From NCBI RefSeq assembly GCF_000758665.1, contig NZ_CP009285.1:3658001-3722000 (forward strand): DNA of 64,000 bases, in the 5' to 3' direction. Shown piece after piece: positions 41,609 to 49,836 of the stretch; position 1 is the first letter of the stretch, and every line of letters starts with the position of its first letter. Under the pieces are notes generated by a model that was not told the origin of the DNA, searched no databases, and worked only from the letters and a program-made list of their open reading frames with translations. The stretch comes from Paenibacillus borealis. GTDB lineage: Bacteria; Bacillota; Bacilli; Paenibacillales; Paenibacillaceae. The translations under genes and the position numbers were made by a program.

Positions 41609-42210
41609 TGATTACAATAGTGATTGCCGAAGATCAGCGCATGCTGCTGGGGGCGCTCGCTGCTCTCCTGGATCTGGAGGAGGATATGAAGGTTGTGGGC
41701 CGGGCAGGCAACGGGGAAGAGGCCGTGAAGCTGGTGAAGCAGCATCAGCCGGATATCTGCATTATGGATATTGAAATGCCGGCCATGACCGGCCTGGAGG
41801 CAGCGGAAGCACTGAAGGGTTCAGGCTGCAAAATTATGATCCTGACCACGTTTGCCCGGACCGGTTATTTCGAACGTGCAGTTAAGGCCGGTGTCGATGC
41901 TTATCTGCTTAAAGACAGTCCAAGCGAAGAACTGGCGCTGTCGATCCGCAATGTGGTGGATGGCAGACGGATATACGCGCCGGAGCTAATGGACGAGGCC
42001 TACAGCAGCGAAGCCAATCCGCTGACGCAGCGCGAGAAGGAGGTCCTGGGACTGATCGCGGATGGCAAGAACACGAAGGAGATCGCCAGCCAGCTGTATA
42101 TTACGACCGGAACGGTCCGCAATTACATCTCTGTCATTCTGGACAAGCTGGATGTAGGCAACCGGATTGAGGCGATCACGCGGTTTAAGGAGAAGGGCTG
42201 GTTCAAATAA
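41608..42210 (+). CDS. desR: NarL-type response regulator DesR
   Basis: The 200-residue protein has a receiver domain with phospho-acceptor Asp54 (CIMDIEMPAM), LLKDSPS switch Lys and a LuxR/NarL helix-turn-helix (LTQREKEVLGLIADGKNTKEIASQLYITTGTVRNYISVILDKLDVGNRIEAI). Asp54 equals the Bacillus DesR position. It activates des, probably through the palindrome at 39133. Its ATG overlaps the desK stop (TAATG), so the two are coupled. A terminator follows. Confidence 0.92.
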   Translation: MITIVIAEDQRMLLGALAALLDLEEDMKVVGRAGNGEEAVKLVKQHQPDICIMDIEMPAMTGLEAAEALKGSGCKIMILTTFARTGYFERAVKAGVDAYLLKDSPSEELALSIRNVVDGRRIYAPELMDEAYSSEANPLTQREKEVLGLIADGKNTKEIASQLYITTGTVRNYISVILDKLDVGNRIEAITRFKEKGWFK

Positions 42211-42220
42211 TTAACTATAG

Positions 42221-42263
42221 GAACGGCAGCTGTCATTTGTGACAGTGGGCCGTTTCTTTTTTT
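42221..42263 (+). terminator. Terminator of the des operon
   Basis: GAACGGC..CTGTCA-TTTG-TGACAG..GGCCGTTT forms a stem followed by TTTTTTTT. Confidence 0.75.
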
Positions 42264-42361
42264 TGCAGATAGAAGGCTTATTCTTAGGAACCGGCAGACC
42301 GGCAGACCTAAGGACCGGAGCAGAACCGGACTTTGCTTGAAGCAGAGGGCCCGCCAGGCTC

Positions 42362-42550
42362 TAACTGTATTTAGTGCAACTAAAATCGCCTGACGGTACG
42401 GGTTAAGCAGGATAACTGCATTTTATACACTTATATAGACTGCCTTTCGTTTATTGATCGCTTTTCGTGATTTTTAGTTGTACAGAATACAATTAACGGA
42501 ATAAATCCGCTGGAAAGTTTGTTTTTAACTGTACGAAATACACTTATTCC
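42362..42550. repeat. Second array of four 24-bp repeats, ++-- orientation
   Basis: Units begin at about 42362, 42412, 42475 and 42526 (intervals 50, 63 and 51 bp). The first two are in the TAACTGTATT.. orientation and the last two in the TGTAC..AATAC orientation. This matches the array at 1990-2177 in unit number, order, direction and spacing. No gene is seen in 42264-42997. Confidence 0.6.
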
Positions 42551-42580
42551 CTGTATACGTTCTCTAGATAAGTTTACCTA

Positions 42581-42811
42581 ATATAAGACGCACTAAAGAA
42601 ACTAACAAATTTGGAACTGTAGGAGAGGATAGCGGTCGCCCGAGAGCTTTCCGCAGGAAAGCTAGCTTCAGAAGCATCAGCAGTCACCGGATTTCACCGC
42701 GAACAGCAGCAAATAATCAAGAAATCTGGGGGGCGGGCAGCGGCCGGAAGTCCAAATGTTCACCGCAGTGACGACTAAGCTTCAAGTTCAAATCTTAAGT
42801 GCGTCTTATAT
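42581..42811. mobile_element. MITE-like element with 14-bp terminal inverted repeats
   Basis: ATATAAGACGCACT (42581-42594) and AGTGCGTCTTATAT (42798-42811) are exact inverted repeats bounding 231 bp with no coding frame. The right 131 bp match 28986-29114. The element has an internal AGCTTTCC..GGAAAGCT hairpin. Non-autonomous transposable elements look like this, but no clear target-site duplication can be assigned because the ends are A/T palindromes. Confidence 0.65.
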
Positions 42812-42997
42812 AGCTAGGTCATATTTACTATTTTTCCCACGGAGCACCCTCCTGGATTGGATCGGTGGAATATTTTTGCTAAGATAAATGCAAACATGTG
42901 ATCTTATCCGCGAGAAGTTGGGTAATAACTTGCATGTATCATAACCGCAGTGCTATTTATGCCGCTTATATCCTATTTCAGCCGGGAGGAATCTGAT

Positions 42998-44443
42998 TTG
43001 CCTGAACTTACTTCATCATACGTTGATTCACTTGCGCCCAATGCTGCAGCTATCAAGAACGGCCAAGGCCTGGTCCGCAAAAAGAGCTTCATAGAGCTCC
43101 ATCAGTCGGAGAACGGAGAGCTGCTGTTTGGTAAATGTGCAGGGAGCGGCAAGACTCCATATGAGTGTTCTGTGGATTTCATCGTGCCGGACAGTCCGGT
43201 ATTCCGCTGCAGCTGCCCCAGCCGCCAGTTCCCCTGCAAGCATGCGCTGGGCCTGCTCTATGCCCGTGTCGAAGGCCAGACGTTCAGCCCTGCTCCCGTC
43301 CCTGAGGACATAGCCTCCAAGCGTGAGAATGCTGAGAAGCGGGAAGAGAATAAGGTGAAACAGGCGGCCGAGGGTGCTGAGCCTAAGCCGAAGAAGATTA
43401 ATAAATCCGCGCTCAAGAAAAAAATCACCGCACAGCTTGAAGGGCTCGATATGCTCGAGAAGCTGGTGCTGGGGTTCGTCCGCGGCGGGCTGTCCACCAT
43501 TGACCGTTCGAGCATGAAGACGATACAGGAGCAGGTGAAGCAGCTTGGCAACTATTATCTGTCAGGTGCGCAGATTGAGCTGCGCCGGTTCACTATCCTA
43601 ATGTCCGGCGGCAATGACCAGGAGCAGAACTATACATATGCGATGGAGCAGCTGTCACGGCTTCATGCATTTATTAAGAAGGGCCGGGCGTATCTGCTGG
43701 CCCGGAGCGAGGACCCTGAGCTTGCGCTCGACCATGAATCGACCATCGATGAGTGGCTGGGACATGCCTGGCAGCTGAGCGAACTGAAGGAATACGGCCT
43801 GGTGAAGGAAGGGGCCGAGCTGCTGCAGCTGGCCTTCTACAGCTTCAATGATATGGCGCGGCTGGAATATGTGGATCTCGGGTATTGGGTGGACCTCACT
43901 GCAGAAGGCGGGAAGATCCACCGGACGGTCAATTACCGGCCGTATAAGGCAGCTAAGCTGATGCGGGAGGAAGACAGCTTCTTTGAGATTGCCGTGGTCC
44001 CTCAGCTATATACTTATCCGGGGGATATGAATGCGCGGGTCCGTTTTGAAGCGATGACTCCAAGGACAGTGCAGGGCCCGGATATAGAACGGGCTACTGC
44101 CCAGGCTCACCATTCCTACGCTGAAGCTGTCAAAAAAGTGAAGAATCAGATCAAGAATCCGCTCAGTGACAAGCTGCCGGTGATGCTGCTGCATGCCGCC
44201 AGCCTGGGTGTTACGGAGAGCGGCCAATATGTTATTACAGATGAATCCGGCAGCAGCCTGGTTCTGGAGGATATTCCGTCTCTGCCGCAGGGAACCGTGC
44301 ATATGCTGCCGTTTGTGCCAGCTGCCGCTCATACGGACTGCTTCCTGCTGGTGATGTTCGAGCATAACCTGGACAAGGGAAGGCTCACTGCCCAGCCGCT
44401 GACAGTCATTAAGAATGATGATATCATCCGCTTGCTGTACTAG
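42998..44443 (+). CDS. SWIM zinc-finger protein (YehQ-like)
   Basis: The 481-residue protein has a SWIM motif near the N-terminus, FRCSCPSRQFPCKHALGLLY, with Cys71-x-Cys73-x6-Cys80-x-His82. A Lys/Glu-rich hinge (about 105-145) and a long helical remainder without known motifs follow. SWIM domains bind DNA or proteins. The TTG start at 42998 follows GGGAGGA at 7 nt; the frame could begin at 42950 without a site. It is the first gene of the five-gene cluster ending with the VWA protein and resembles E. coli YehQ by domain and neighbourhood. Confidence 0.82.
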   Translation: MPELTSSYVDSLAPNAAAIKNGQGLVRKKSFIELHQSENGELLFGKCAGSGKTPYECSVDFIVPDSPVFRCSCPSRQFPCKHALGLLYARVEGQTFSPAPVPEDIASKRENAEKREENKVKQAAEGAEPKPKKINKSALKKKITAQLEGLDMLEKLVLGFVRGGLSTIDRSSMKTIQEQVKQLGNYYLSGAQIELRRFTILMSGGNDQEQNYTYAMEQLSRLHAFIKKGRAYLLARSEDPELALDHESTIDEWLGHAWQLSELKEYGLVKEGAELLQLAFYSFNDMARLEYVDLGYWVDLTAEGGKIHRTVNYRPYKAAKLMREEDSFFEIAVVPQLYTYPGDMNARVRFEAMTPRTVQGPDIERATAQAHHSYAEAVKKVKNQIKNPLSDKLPVMLLHAASLGVTESGQYVITDESGSSLVLEDIPSLPQGTVHMLPFVPAAAHTDCFLLVMFEHNLDKGRLTAQPLTVIKNDDIIRLLY

Positions 44444-44479
44444 AATACACTCAAGTTCATTCACATAGGAGGACAGTCC

Positions 44480-46327
44480 ATGAGCACAGCGTTATTACAG
44501 GAGCTGCATCAGGAGATTAGAAGACTGTATATTGCCGGAAGCGAGCTGGCGGCTGGAGACTTCCGCCTGAAACGCCTGCTTCCGCAGTTTCAGCAGCTGG
44601 GGGAACGTGCCCCGGTCTTTAAGAAGCTGGGCGAGGGCGTAGCTTCATTACTGGAGCCTGGCGGCGCAGAAGGGACCGCTCCCGGCTTTCAATTGCAGGA
44701 GCTTACGCTGCTGCTGGAGTCGGTGCTGTATACCCAGGGGACTACAGCAGCTGACGGAACTCCCGGTCCTTTGAAGGCCTTGAGCTTTGCCCTGAAGACG
44801 AATCAGCCTTACCGTAAGATTGGTGCCGTTCAGCAGGCGCTCAGCACAACCGGAAGCGGCAGATACGAAATTGTAATTGATGCCTTTAAGGAAGGTGTTT
44901 TTCAGGATTTACGGCTGCTGCCATCGGCAATCTCGGCGCTGAACGATCCGTATTCAGAACTTGCGGATTTTGCAATGAACGATATTCTTCCGTCTTATGG
45001 ACCGGACATTGCCGGGTACCTGCTGGACAGCTTTGATCCTGCCGGCGGCCGGGCTGAGGTCCGCAAGCTTGAGGTGATCGGCAAGGTGGGGGGAGACCGG
45101 TATCTGGAAGAGATCTTCCGTGCCGCCGGAAGCGGCAGTGAAGACATCCGGGTAACCGCTATGAAATGGCTCGCCGGTCATGAGCAATATATCGGTGCAC
45201 TGCTGGAGTGGACAACAGATAAGAAGAAGGCTATCCGTGAAGGCGCATTCTCGGCACTGGCTGCGGGCGGTTCACCGCAGGGCGGAGAGCGTCTTGTGGA
45301 AGCTTTCACTGCGAAGAAGGACCGTGAGATGGTCGCCGGTGTACTGGCGGGCAGAGCCTCCGCAGAGGTCTCTGCCAAGCTGGCGGTACTGTTCATGGAA
45401 GAACTGCAACAAGCGCCGCAGAATAATGAAGACAAGAAGCTGACGGAGACCGCATGGAATGCTCTTCTCCCGTTCGTGACCGCTCTGCGCCATGTGCGGA
45501 GCCCGCAGCTGGATGAAATCTACAGCTATGTCCTTCAGGAGTATGCCCGTTTCTCCCCGCTGGGCTGGATTCCGCTCATTGACCAGGCAGCCTGGTACAA
45601 AGAGAACACTCCGGGCGGAGCTGCACTGGCAGAGCTGGAGGCGCTGGAGAAGCGGAGTGTGCGTTTCCTGCCGAATTACTTCCATGCCGCCCAGCGGGTG
45701 ATGACTCCCAAGGAGCTGTTCAACCGGTTCGGCGGAACCTTTATGGATAAATTGAAGGCGCTGGTGGGCAAGGATGCCAAAGATGCGGCTCAGCGCGCCC
45801 AACTGCTGATTAATACGATTGAGGAGCAGGTCGTAGATATCCGCCGCAGGGCGTATGAAGTGGAGTGGGATGCTTCGGGAATCAGGCAGCCGTACAGCAG
45901 GGAAATGCTGCCAGCCGGGGAGATTGCGGCAGCCTGGGATCCGCGCTGGCTGGACTGGTTCATTCAGCATGATGCGGTTAACCTGGCAAGCGCTTTTGCC
46001 CGGCCGGGCCATAAGGGCGTACGGGACTACCTGCTTGGCAAGCTGCAGGAGCCGTTTAAACGCCAGACTTATGATCTCATTTCTAATATTTTCAAAGGTC
46101 TGGAAAGGGCCGGGGTGCCGGAGCCTGAGCGTCTTGAGCTGCTGATGACAGCACTGGAGAATAAAAATGCTCATACGCCTTATACGTTTGAGTTCTACTT
46201 ATTTAAACTGATGGAGCGCTTCCCGGCCAGCTATGCAGGCCGTCTGGAAGCAATAATCCCTAAATATAGATATGAATGCAGGCAGCAGCTGGAGTATGTA
46301 CTGAACAGCTTGAAGAGTGCGCAATAA
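44480..46327 (+). CDS. HEAT-like helical repeat protein (DUF5691-type?)
   Basis: The 615-residue cytoplasmic protein is almost all helix with HEAT-like units, for example VRKLEVIGKVGGDRYLEEIFRAAGSGSEDIRVTAMKWLAG and AIREGAFSALAAGG. It has no catalytic motif. It probably serves as a scaffold. AGGAGGACAGTCC precedes the ATG, 36 bp after the SWIM gene. Comparable genes lie in MoxR/VWA/SWIM clusters of other bacteria. The DUF name is from memory and unverified. Confidence 0.68.
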   Translation: MSTALLQELHQEIRRLYIAGSELAAGDFRLKRLLPQFQQLGERAPVFKKLGEGVASLLEPGGAEGTAPGFQLQELTLLLESVLYTQGTTAADGTPGPLKALSFALKTNQPYRKIGAVQQALSTTGSGRYEIVIDAFKEGVFQDLRLLPSAISALNDPYSELADFAMNDILPSYGPDIAGYLLDSFDPAGGRAEVRKLEVIGKVGGDRYLEEIFRAAGSGSEDIRVTAMKWLAGHEQYIGALLEWTTDKKKAIREGAFSALAAGGSPQGGERLVEAFTAKKDREMVAGVLAGRASAEVSAKLAVLFMEELQQAPQNNEDKKLTETAWNALLPFVTALRHVRSPQLDEIYSYVLQEYARFSPLGWIPLIDQAAWYKENTPGGAALAELEALEKRSVRFLPNYFHAAQRVMTPKELFNRFGGTFMDKLKALVGKDAKDAAQRAQLLINTIEEQVVDIRRRAYEVEWDASGIRQPYSREMLPAGEIAAAWDPRWLDWFIQHDAVNLASAFARPGHKGVRDYLLGKLQEPFKRQTYDLISNIFKGLERAGVPEPERLELLMTALENKNAHTPYTFEFYLFKLMERFPASYAGRLEAIIPKYRYECRQQLEYVLNSLKSAQ

Positions 46328-46387
46328 TCCAAGGCGGATTTAACTTGAGCAATGTATTAGAAGAGTATCTATAAAGGAGAGGTGTTC

Positions 46388-47491
46388 ATGTCGACGGAAC
46401 AAAGCCAGCTTCAGGATTACATGCGTCTGCCAGCCGAGGTTCTATACCGTGAGGAACTGGAGGCATTACGCAGGGAAGATACAGGACGTATCCCTGCCGG
46501 GTGGCAGATGTCCCCGCGATCGGTGTTAACCTTCATTGCCGGAGGCAAGGCGGGCAAGACCGTGATTACCCCGAAATATATCGGCAACACGCGGCTGATT
46601 GAGATGGCGGTCGCCACGCTGGTGACCGACCGTGCCCTGCTGCTGATCGGGGAGCCGGGAACGGCGAAGTCCTGGCTGTCCGAGAATCTGGCGGCTGCGA
46701 TCTACGGCAACTCGGGTCTGGTTGTGCAAGGGACTGCCGGAACCAGTGAAGAGCATGTACGCTACTCGTGGAACTATGCCATGCTCCTGGCGAACGGCCC
46801 TACACCGGAGGCGCTGGTCAAGAGCCCGATCATGCGGGCGATGGAGGACGGCGGCATAGCCCGGTTTGAGGAGATCTCCCGCTGCGCTTCCGAGGTGCAG
46901 GATGCACTGATCTCCATTCTCTCGGAGAAGACGATCTCCGTCCCGGAGCTGGGCAAGGAGACCAGTGCCCGCAAAGGCTTCTCCATTATTGCCACCGCCA
47001 ATACGCGTGACCGCGGCGTGAATGAGATGTCAGCGGCGCTCAAGCGCCGGTTCAATATCATCGTGCTGCCGGCACCGTCCGATCTGGAGACGGAGCTGTC
47101 GATCGTGAAGAAGCGGGTTGCGGAGATTGCTTCTTCGTATGAGCTTCAGGCTTCCGTTCCGGCGGATGAAGCACTGCTGAAGGTAGTGACGATCTTCCGC
47201 GAGCTGCGCAGCGGCATGACGCTCGATAAGAAGGAGAAGGTGAAGACACCGGCGGGTGTAATCTCCACGGCGGAAGCCATCTCACTGCTGACGAACAGCA
47301 TGGCCCTGGCAGCCAGCTTCGGCAGCGGAGAATTGACCGACGGGGATCTGGCTGCCGGCCTTCAGGGGGCTATCGTCAAGGATGACGACAAGGATAAGCT
47401 GGTCTGGAAGGAATACCTCGACAATGTTATGAAGAAAAAAGGAGCGGACTGGCGCGGACTGTATCAAGCCTGCAAGGAGATGAACGAGTGA
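46388..47491 (+). CDS. MoxR-family AAA+ ATPase (YehL-like)
   Basis: The 367-residue protein has a complete AAA+ core: Walker A LIGEPGTAKSWL (about residues 87-98), a Walker B-type GGIARFEEISR (about 155-165, D/E-E form), sensor 1 IIATANTRDRGVNEMS and Arg finger ALKRRFN. MoxR ATPases act with VWA proteins to remodel partner proteins or load metals. The start at 46388 follows AAAGGAGAGG. Its end overlaps the next gene by 4 bp. It is the motor of the cluster. Confidence 0.9.
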   Translation: MSTEQSQLQDYMRLPAEVLYREELEALRREDTGRIPAGWQMSPRSVLTFIAGGKAGKTVITPKYIGNTRLIEMAVATLVTDRALLLIGEPGTAKSWLSENLAAAIYGNSGLVVQGTAGTSEEHVRYSWNYAMLLANGPTPEALVKSPIMRAMEDGGIARFEEISRCASEVQDALISILSEKTISVPELGKETSARKGFSIIATANTRDRGVNEMSAALKRRFNIIVLPAPSDLETELSIVKKRVAEIASSYELQASVPADEALLKVVTIFRELRSGMTLDKKEKVKTPAGVISTAEAISLLTNSMALAASFGSGELTDGDLAAGLQGAIVKDDDKDKLVWKEYLDNVMKKKGADWRGLYQACKEMNE

Positions 47492-49836
47492 GTGGCGCGG
47501 CGGTTGCGGCCGGTGTGAATATTTTTGGGGTACGCCATTTGTCTCCGGGCGGTGCAAAGCATCTGCTGGAATACTTGAATGAGCTTCAGCCGACGGCTGT
47601 CCTGATCGAAGGACCCGGAGATGCGTCTGACGAGATTCGTCATTTGACCCACACCGTCACGAAACCTCCGGTTGCGATTCTGGCCTTTACTGAGGATTTG
47701 CCTGTACGGACGGTGCTGTGGCCCTTTGCTGTCTACTCCCCGGAATACCAGGGAATGCGCTGGGCGAAGGATCATGGGGCGGAGGCGGAATTCATCGATC
47801 TTCCCTCCTCTGTAACCCTTGGTCTGCAGGATGCCCTGCGGCATGAATCCGGGAGCAGGCCGGTGCTCAAGCCTGCGGCGGATGAACAAGGCGAGCCTAC
47901 GGATGATGAACTGCAGGAGCAGGAATCGGTGTATAGCCGGATTGCCCGGCTCGCCGGTGAACCCGACTATGATATGTATTGGGAACGCAATTACGAGCAT
48001 AACGCCAGCAGCGGAGCATACCGTGCGGCGATACTGGCGTTCTCTGCACAGATGCGTGAGCTGTCAGGGTCCCGCGAGCGGATTGAGCAGCCCCGTGAAT
48101 ATGCCTATAACGCGCTGCGCGAAGCTTACATGCGGCGCCAGATCCGGAAGAAGATTGAATCCGGACATCAGCCGGAGAAGATTGTAGTGATCTGCGGCGC
48201 TTACCATGCTGCTGCACTGGCCGACCTTACAGATGTAATGACCGACAGCGAGCTGGCGACCCTGCCTTCACGCAGCACGAAGCTGACGCTGATGCCGTAT
48301 TCGTATTATAAGCTCTCCACGATGTCCGGCTATGGTGCAGGCAACGGGGCTCCGCATTACTTCGAGCTGATGTGGGAGCTGATGGAGTCCGGACGGGCTG
48401 CGGATCTGCCGCATCTCTACCTGTCATCCGTGGCAAGACAGGTACGCGGCCATGGTACGCACCGTTCCACCGCCGAAGTGATTGAAGCGGTCCGGCTGGC
48501 AGAGTCACTGGCAGCTCTGCACGGCGGGAGCGCGCCTACGCTGCGTGATCTGCGCGATGCCGCCCAGACGCTGCTCGGCCACGGTGATCTCTCCATAGTT
48601 GCCGAATCACTGGCACGGGTGGATGTCGGTACGGCAATCGGCAGCCTGGCCGAAGGTGTCAGCCAGACACCGATCCAGGATGACCTGAACCGGCTGCTGA
48701 AGCAGTATAAGCTGGAGAAATACAAGTCCACAGTAGCCAGCGACCTGGCGCTCGATCTGCGCGAGAACCGACGGGTGTCAAGCAGCGAAGCGGCCTACCT
48801 GGATCTGCACCGTTCCGTGCTGTTTCACAGGCTTGCGCTGCTGGGCATTTCCTTCGCGCGGAATGTGCCAAGCGGCCAATCCGGGGCGACCTGGGCAGAG
48901 CACTGGATTATCCAGTGGTCACCGGAGGTAGAGATCCAGGTGGTTGAATCCACCCTTCTGGGCGAGACCATTGAAGTCGCTGCAGCCTATGTGCTCCGTG
49001 AGAAGCTGCTGGAATGCCGCTCGATTACTGATGCGTCTGCACTGATCCGCATCGCCTGCCAGTGCGCGATGACCTCGCAGATGGAGGAGGGCAGCCGGGT
49101 GCTGCAGAGCCTCGCGGTGGACAGCCGCGATGTAGTTGCTATTGCCGCTGCTGCCCGGGAGCTGGCGACCATCATCGGCTATGGCGATATCCGCAAGGTG
49201 GATACCGCTCCGCTTGTGCCGCTGCTGGAGGAGCTGTTCCGGCGCGGCTGTCTGTTCTTGCTGGATGCGAGCGGCTGTAATGATGAAGCGGCTGCGTATA
49301 TGATCAGCGCGATGAATGAGCTGAACGGCATTGCGCTTGAGCACAGCGAAACGCTGGATACTGCCTTGTGGCTGCAGGAGCTGCTGCTGCTCTCCCAGCG
49401 GGATGACCGTAATCCCCGGCTGTCCGGCTTCGCCTGCGCCATCCTGATGGAGCGGGCTGCGGTCTCTGCGGAAGATGTAGCCGCAGAGGTATCCCGCCGT
49501 CTGTCTCCGGGTATCCCTGCTGATCTGGGGGCGGGCTGGTTCGAAGGATTGTCTATGCGTAACCGCTACGGCCTGTTGTCGAGGATGAGCCTGTGGGAGC
49601 AGTTGAATGATTATATCAATGCCCTGGATGATGAGGAATTCAAGCGCGCCCTGGTCTTTCTGCGCCGGGCGTTCAGCACCTTCTCGCCAAGAGAGAAGAC
49701 GATGATTGCCGAGCTGCTGGGTGAGCTGTGGGGTGTGAACACAGAACAGGCTGCTGAGATTCTGACAGGCGAGCTGAAGGAGGAGGAAGCCAAGATGCTG
49801 GATGAGCTGAATGATTTTGACTTCGGTGACCTATAG
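47488..49836 (+). CDS. DUF5682 protein (YehM-like), TIKI/TraB-like N-terminal region
   Basis: The 782-residue protein begins with NIFGVRHLSPGGAKHLLEYL and AVLIEGPGD, and later has REAYMRRQIRKKIESG and KIVVICGAYHAAAL. Two G-x-x-H motifs (G14-H17 and G237-H240), a Glu41-Gly-Pro and a helix ahead of the second motif match the pattern of the TIKI/TraB/EreA-type hydrolase superfamily. Residues 260-782 are helical with no known motif. It is cytoplasmic. The start overlaps the ATPase stop by 4 bp and the stop abuts the VWA start. Family name and superfamily link are inference. Confidence 0.78.
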   Translation: MSGAAVAAGVNIFGVRHLSPGGAKHLLEYLNELQPTAVLIEGPGDASDEIRHLTHTVTKPPVAILAFTEDLPVRTVLWPFAVYSPEYQGMRWAKDHGAEAEFIDLPSSVTLGLQDALRHESGSRPVLKPAADEQGEPTDDELQEQESVYSRIARLAGEPDYDMYWERNYEHNASSGAYRAAILAFSAQMRELSGSRERIEQPREYAYNALREAYMRRQIRKKIESGHQPEKIVVICGAYHAAALADLTDVMTDSELATLPSRSTKLTLMPYSYYKLSTMSGYGAGNGAPHYFELMWELMESGRAADLPHLYLSSVARQVRGHGTHRSTAEVIEAVRLAESLAALHGGSAPTLRDLRDAAQTLLGHGDLSIVAESLARVDVGTAIGSLAEGVSQTPIQDDLNRLLKQYKLEKYKSTVASDLALDLRENRRVSSSEAAYLDLHRSVLFHRLALLGISFARNVPSGQSGATWAEHWIIQWSPEVEIQVVESTLLGETIEVAAAYVLREKLLECRSITDASALIRIACQCAMTSQMEEGSRVLQSLAVDSRDVVAIAAAARELATIIGYGDIRKVDTAPLVPLLEELFRRGCLFLLDASGCNDEAAAYMISAMNELNGIALEHSETLDTALWLQELLLLSQRDDRNPRLSGFACAILMERAAVSAEDVAAEVSRRLSPGIPADLGAGWFEGLSMRNRYGLLSRMSLWEQLNDYINALDDEEFKRALVFLRRAFSTFSPREKTMIAELLGELWGVNTEQAAEILTGELKEEEAKMLDELNDFDFGDL

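Noticed and set aside
42211..42997. Missed gene in the 787-bp gap before the SWIM gene
   Set aside because: No frame with a start and ribosome site is seen. The gap is filled by a terminator, the repeat array and the MITE-like element.
45272..46174. 300-residue open frame antisense to the HEAT-like gene
   Set aside because: It lies wholly inside a good gene on the other strand and shows no motif or ribosome site.
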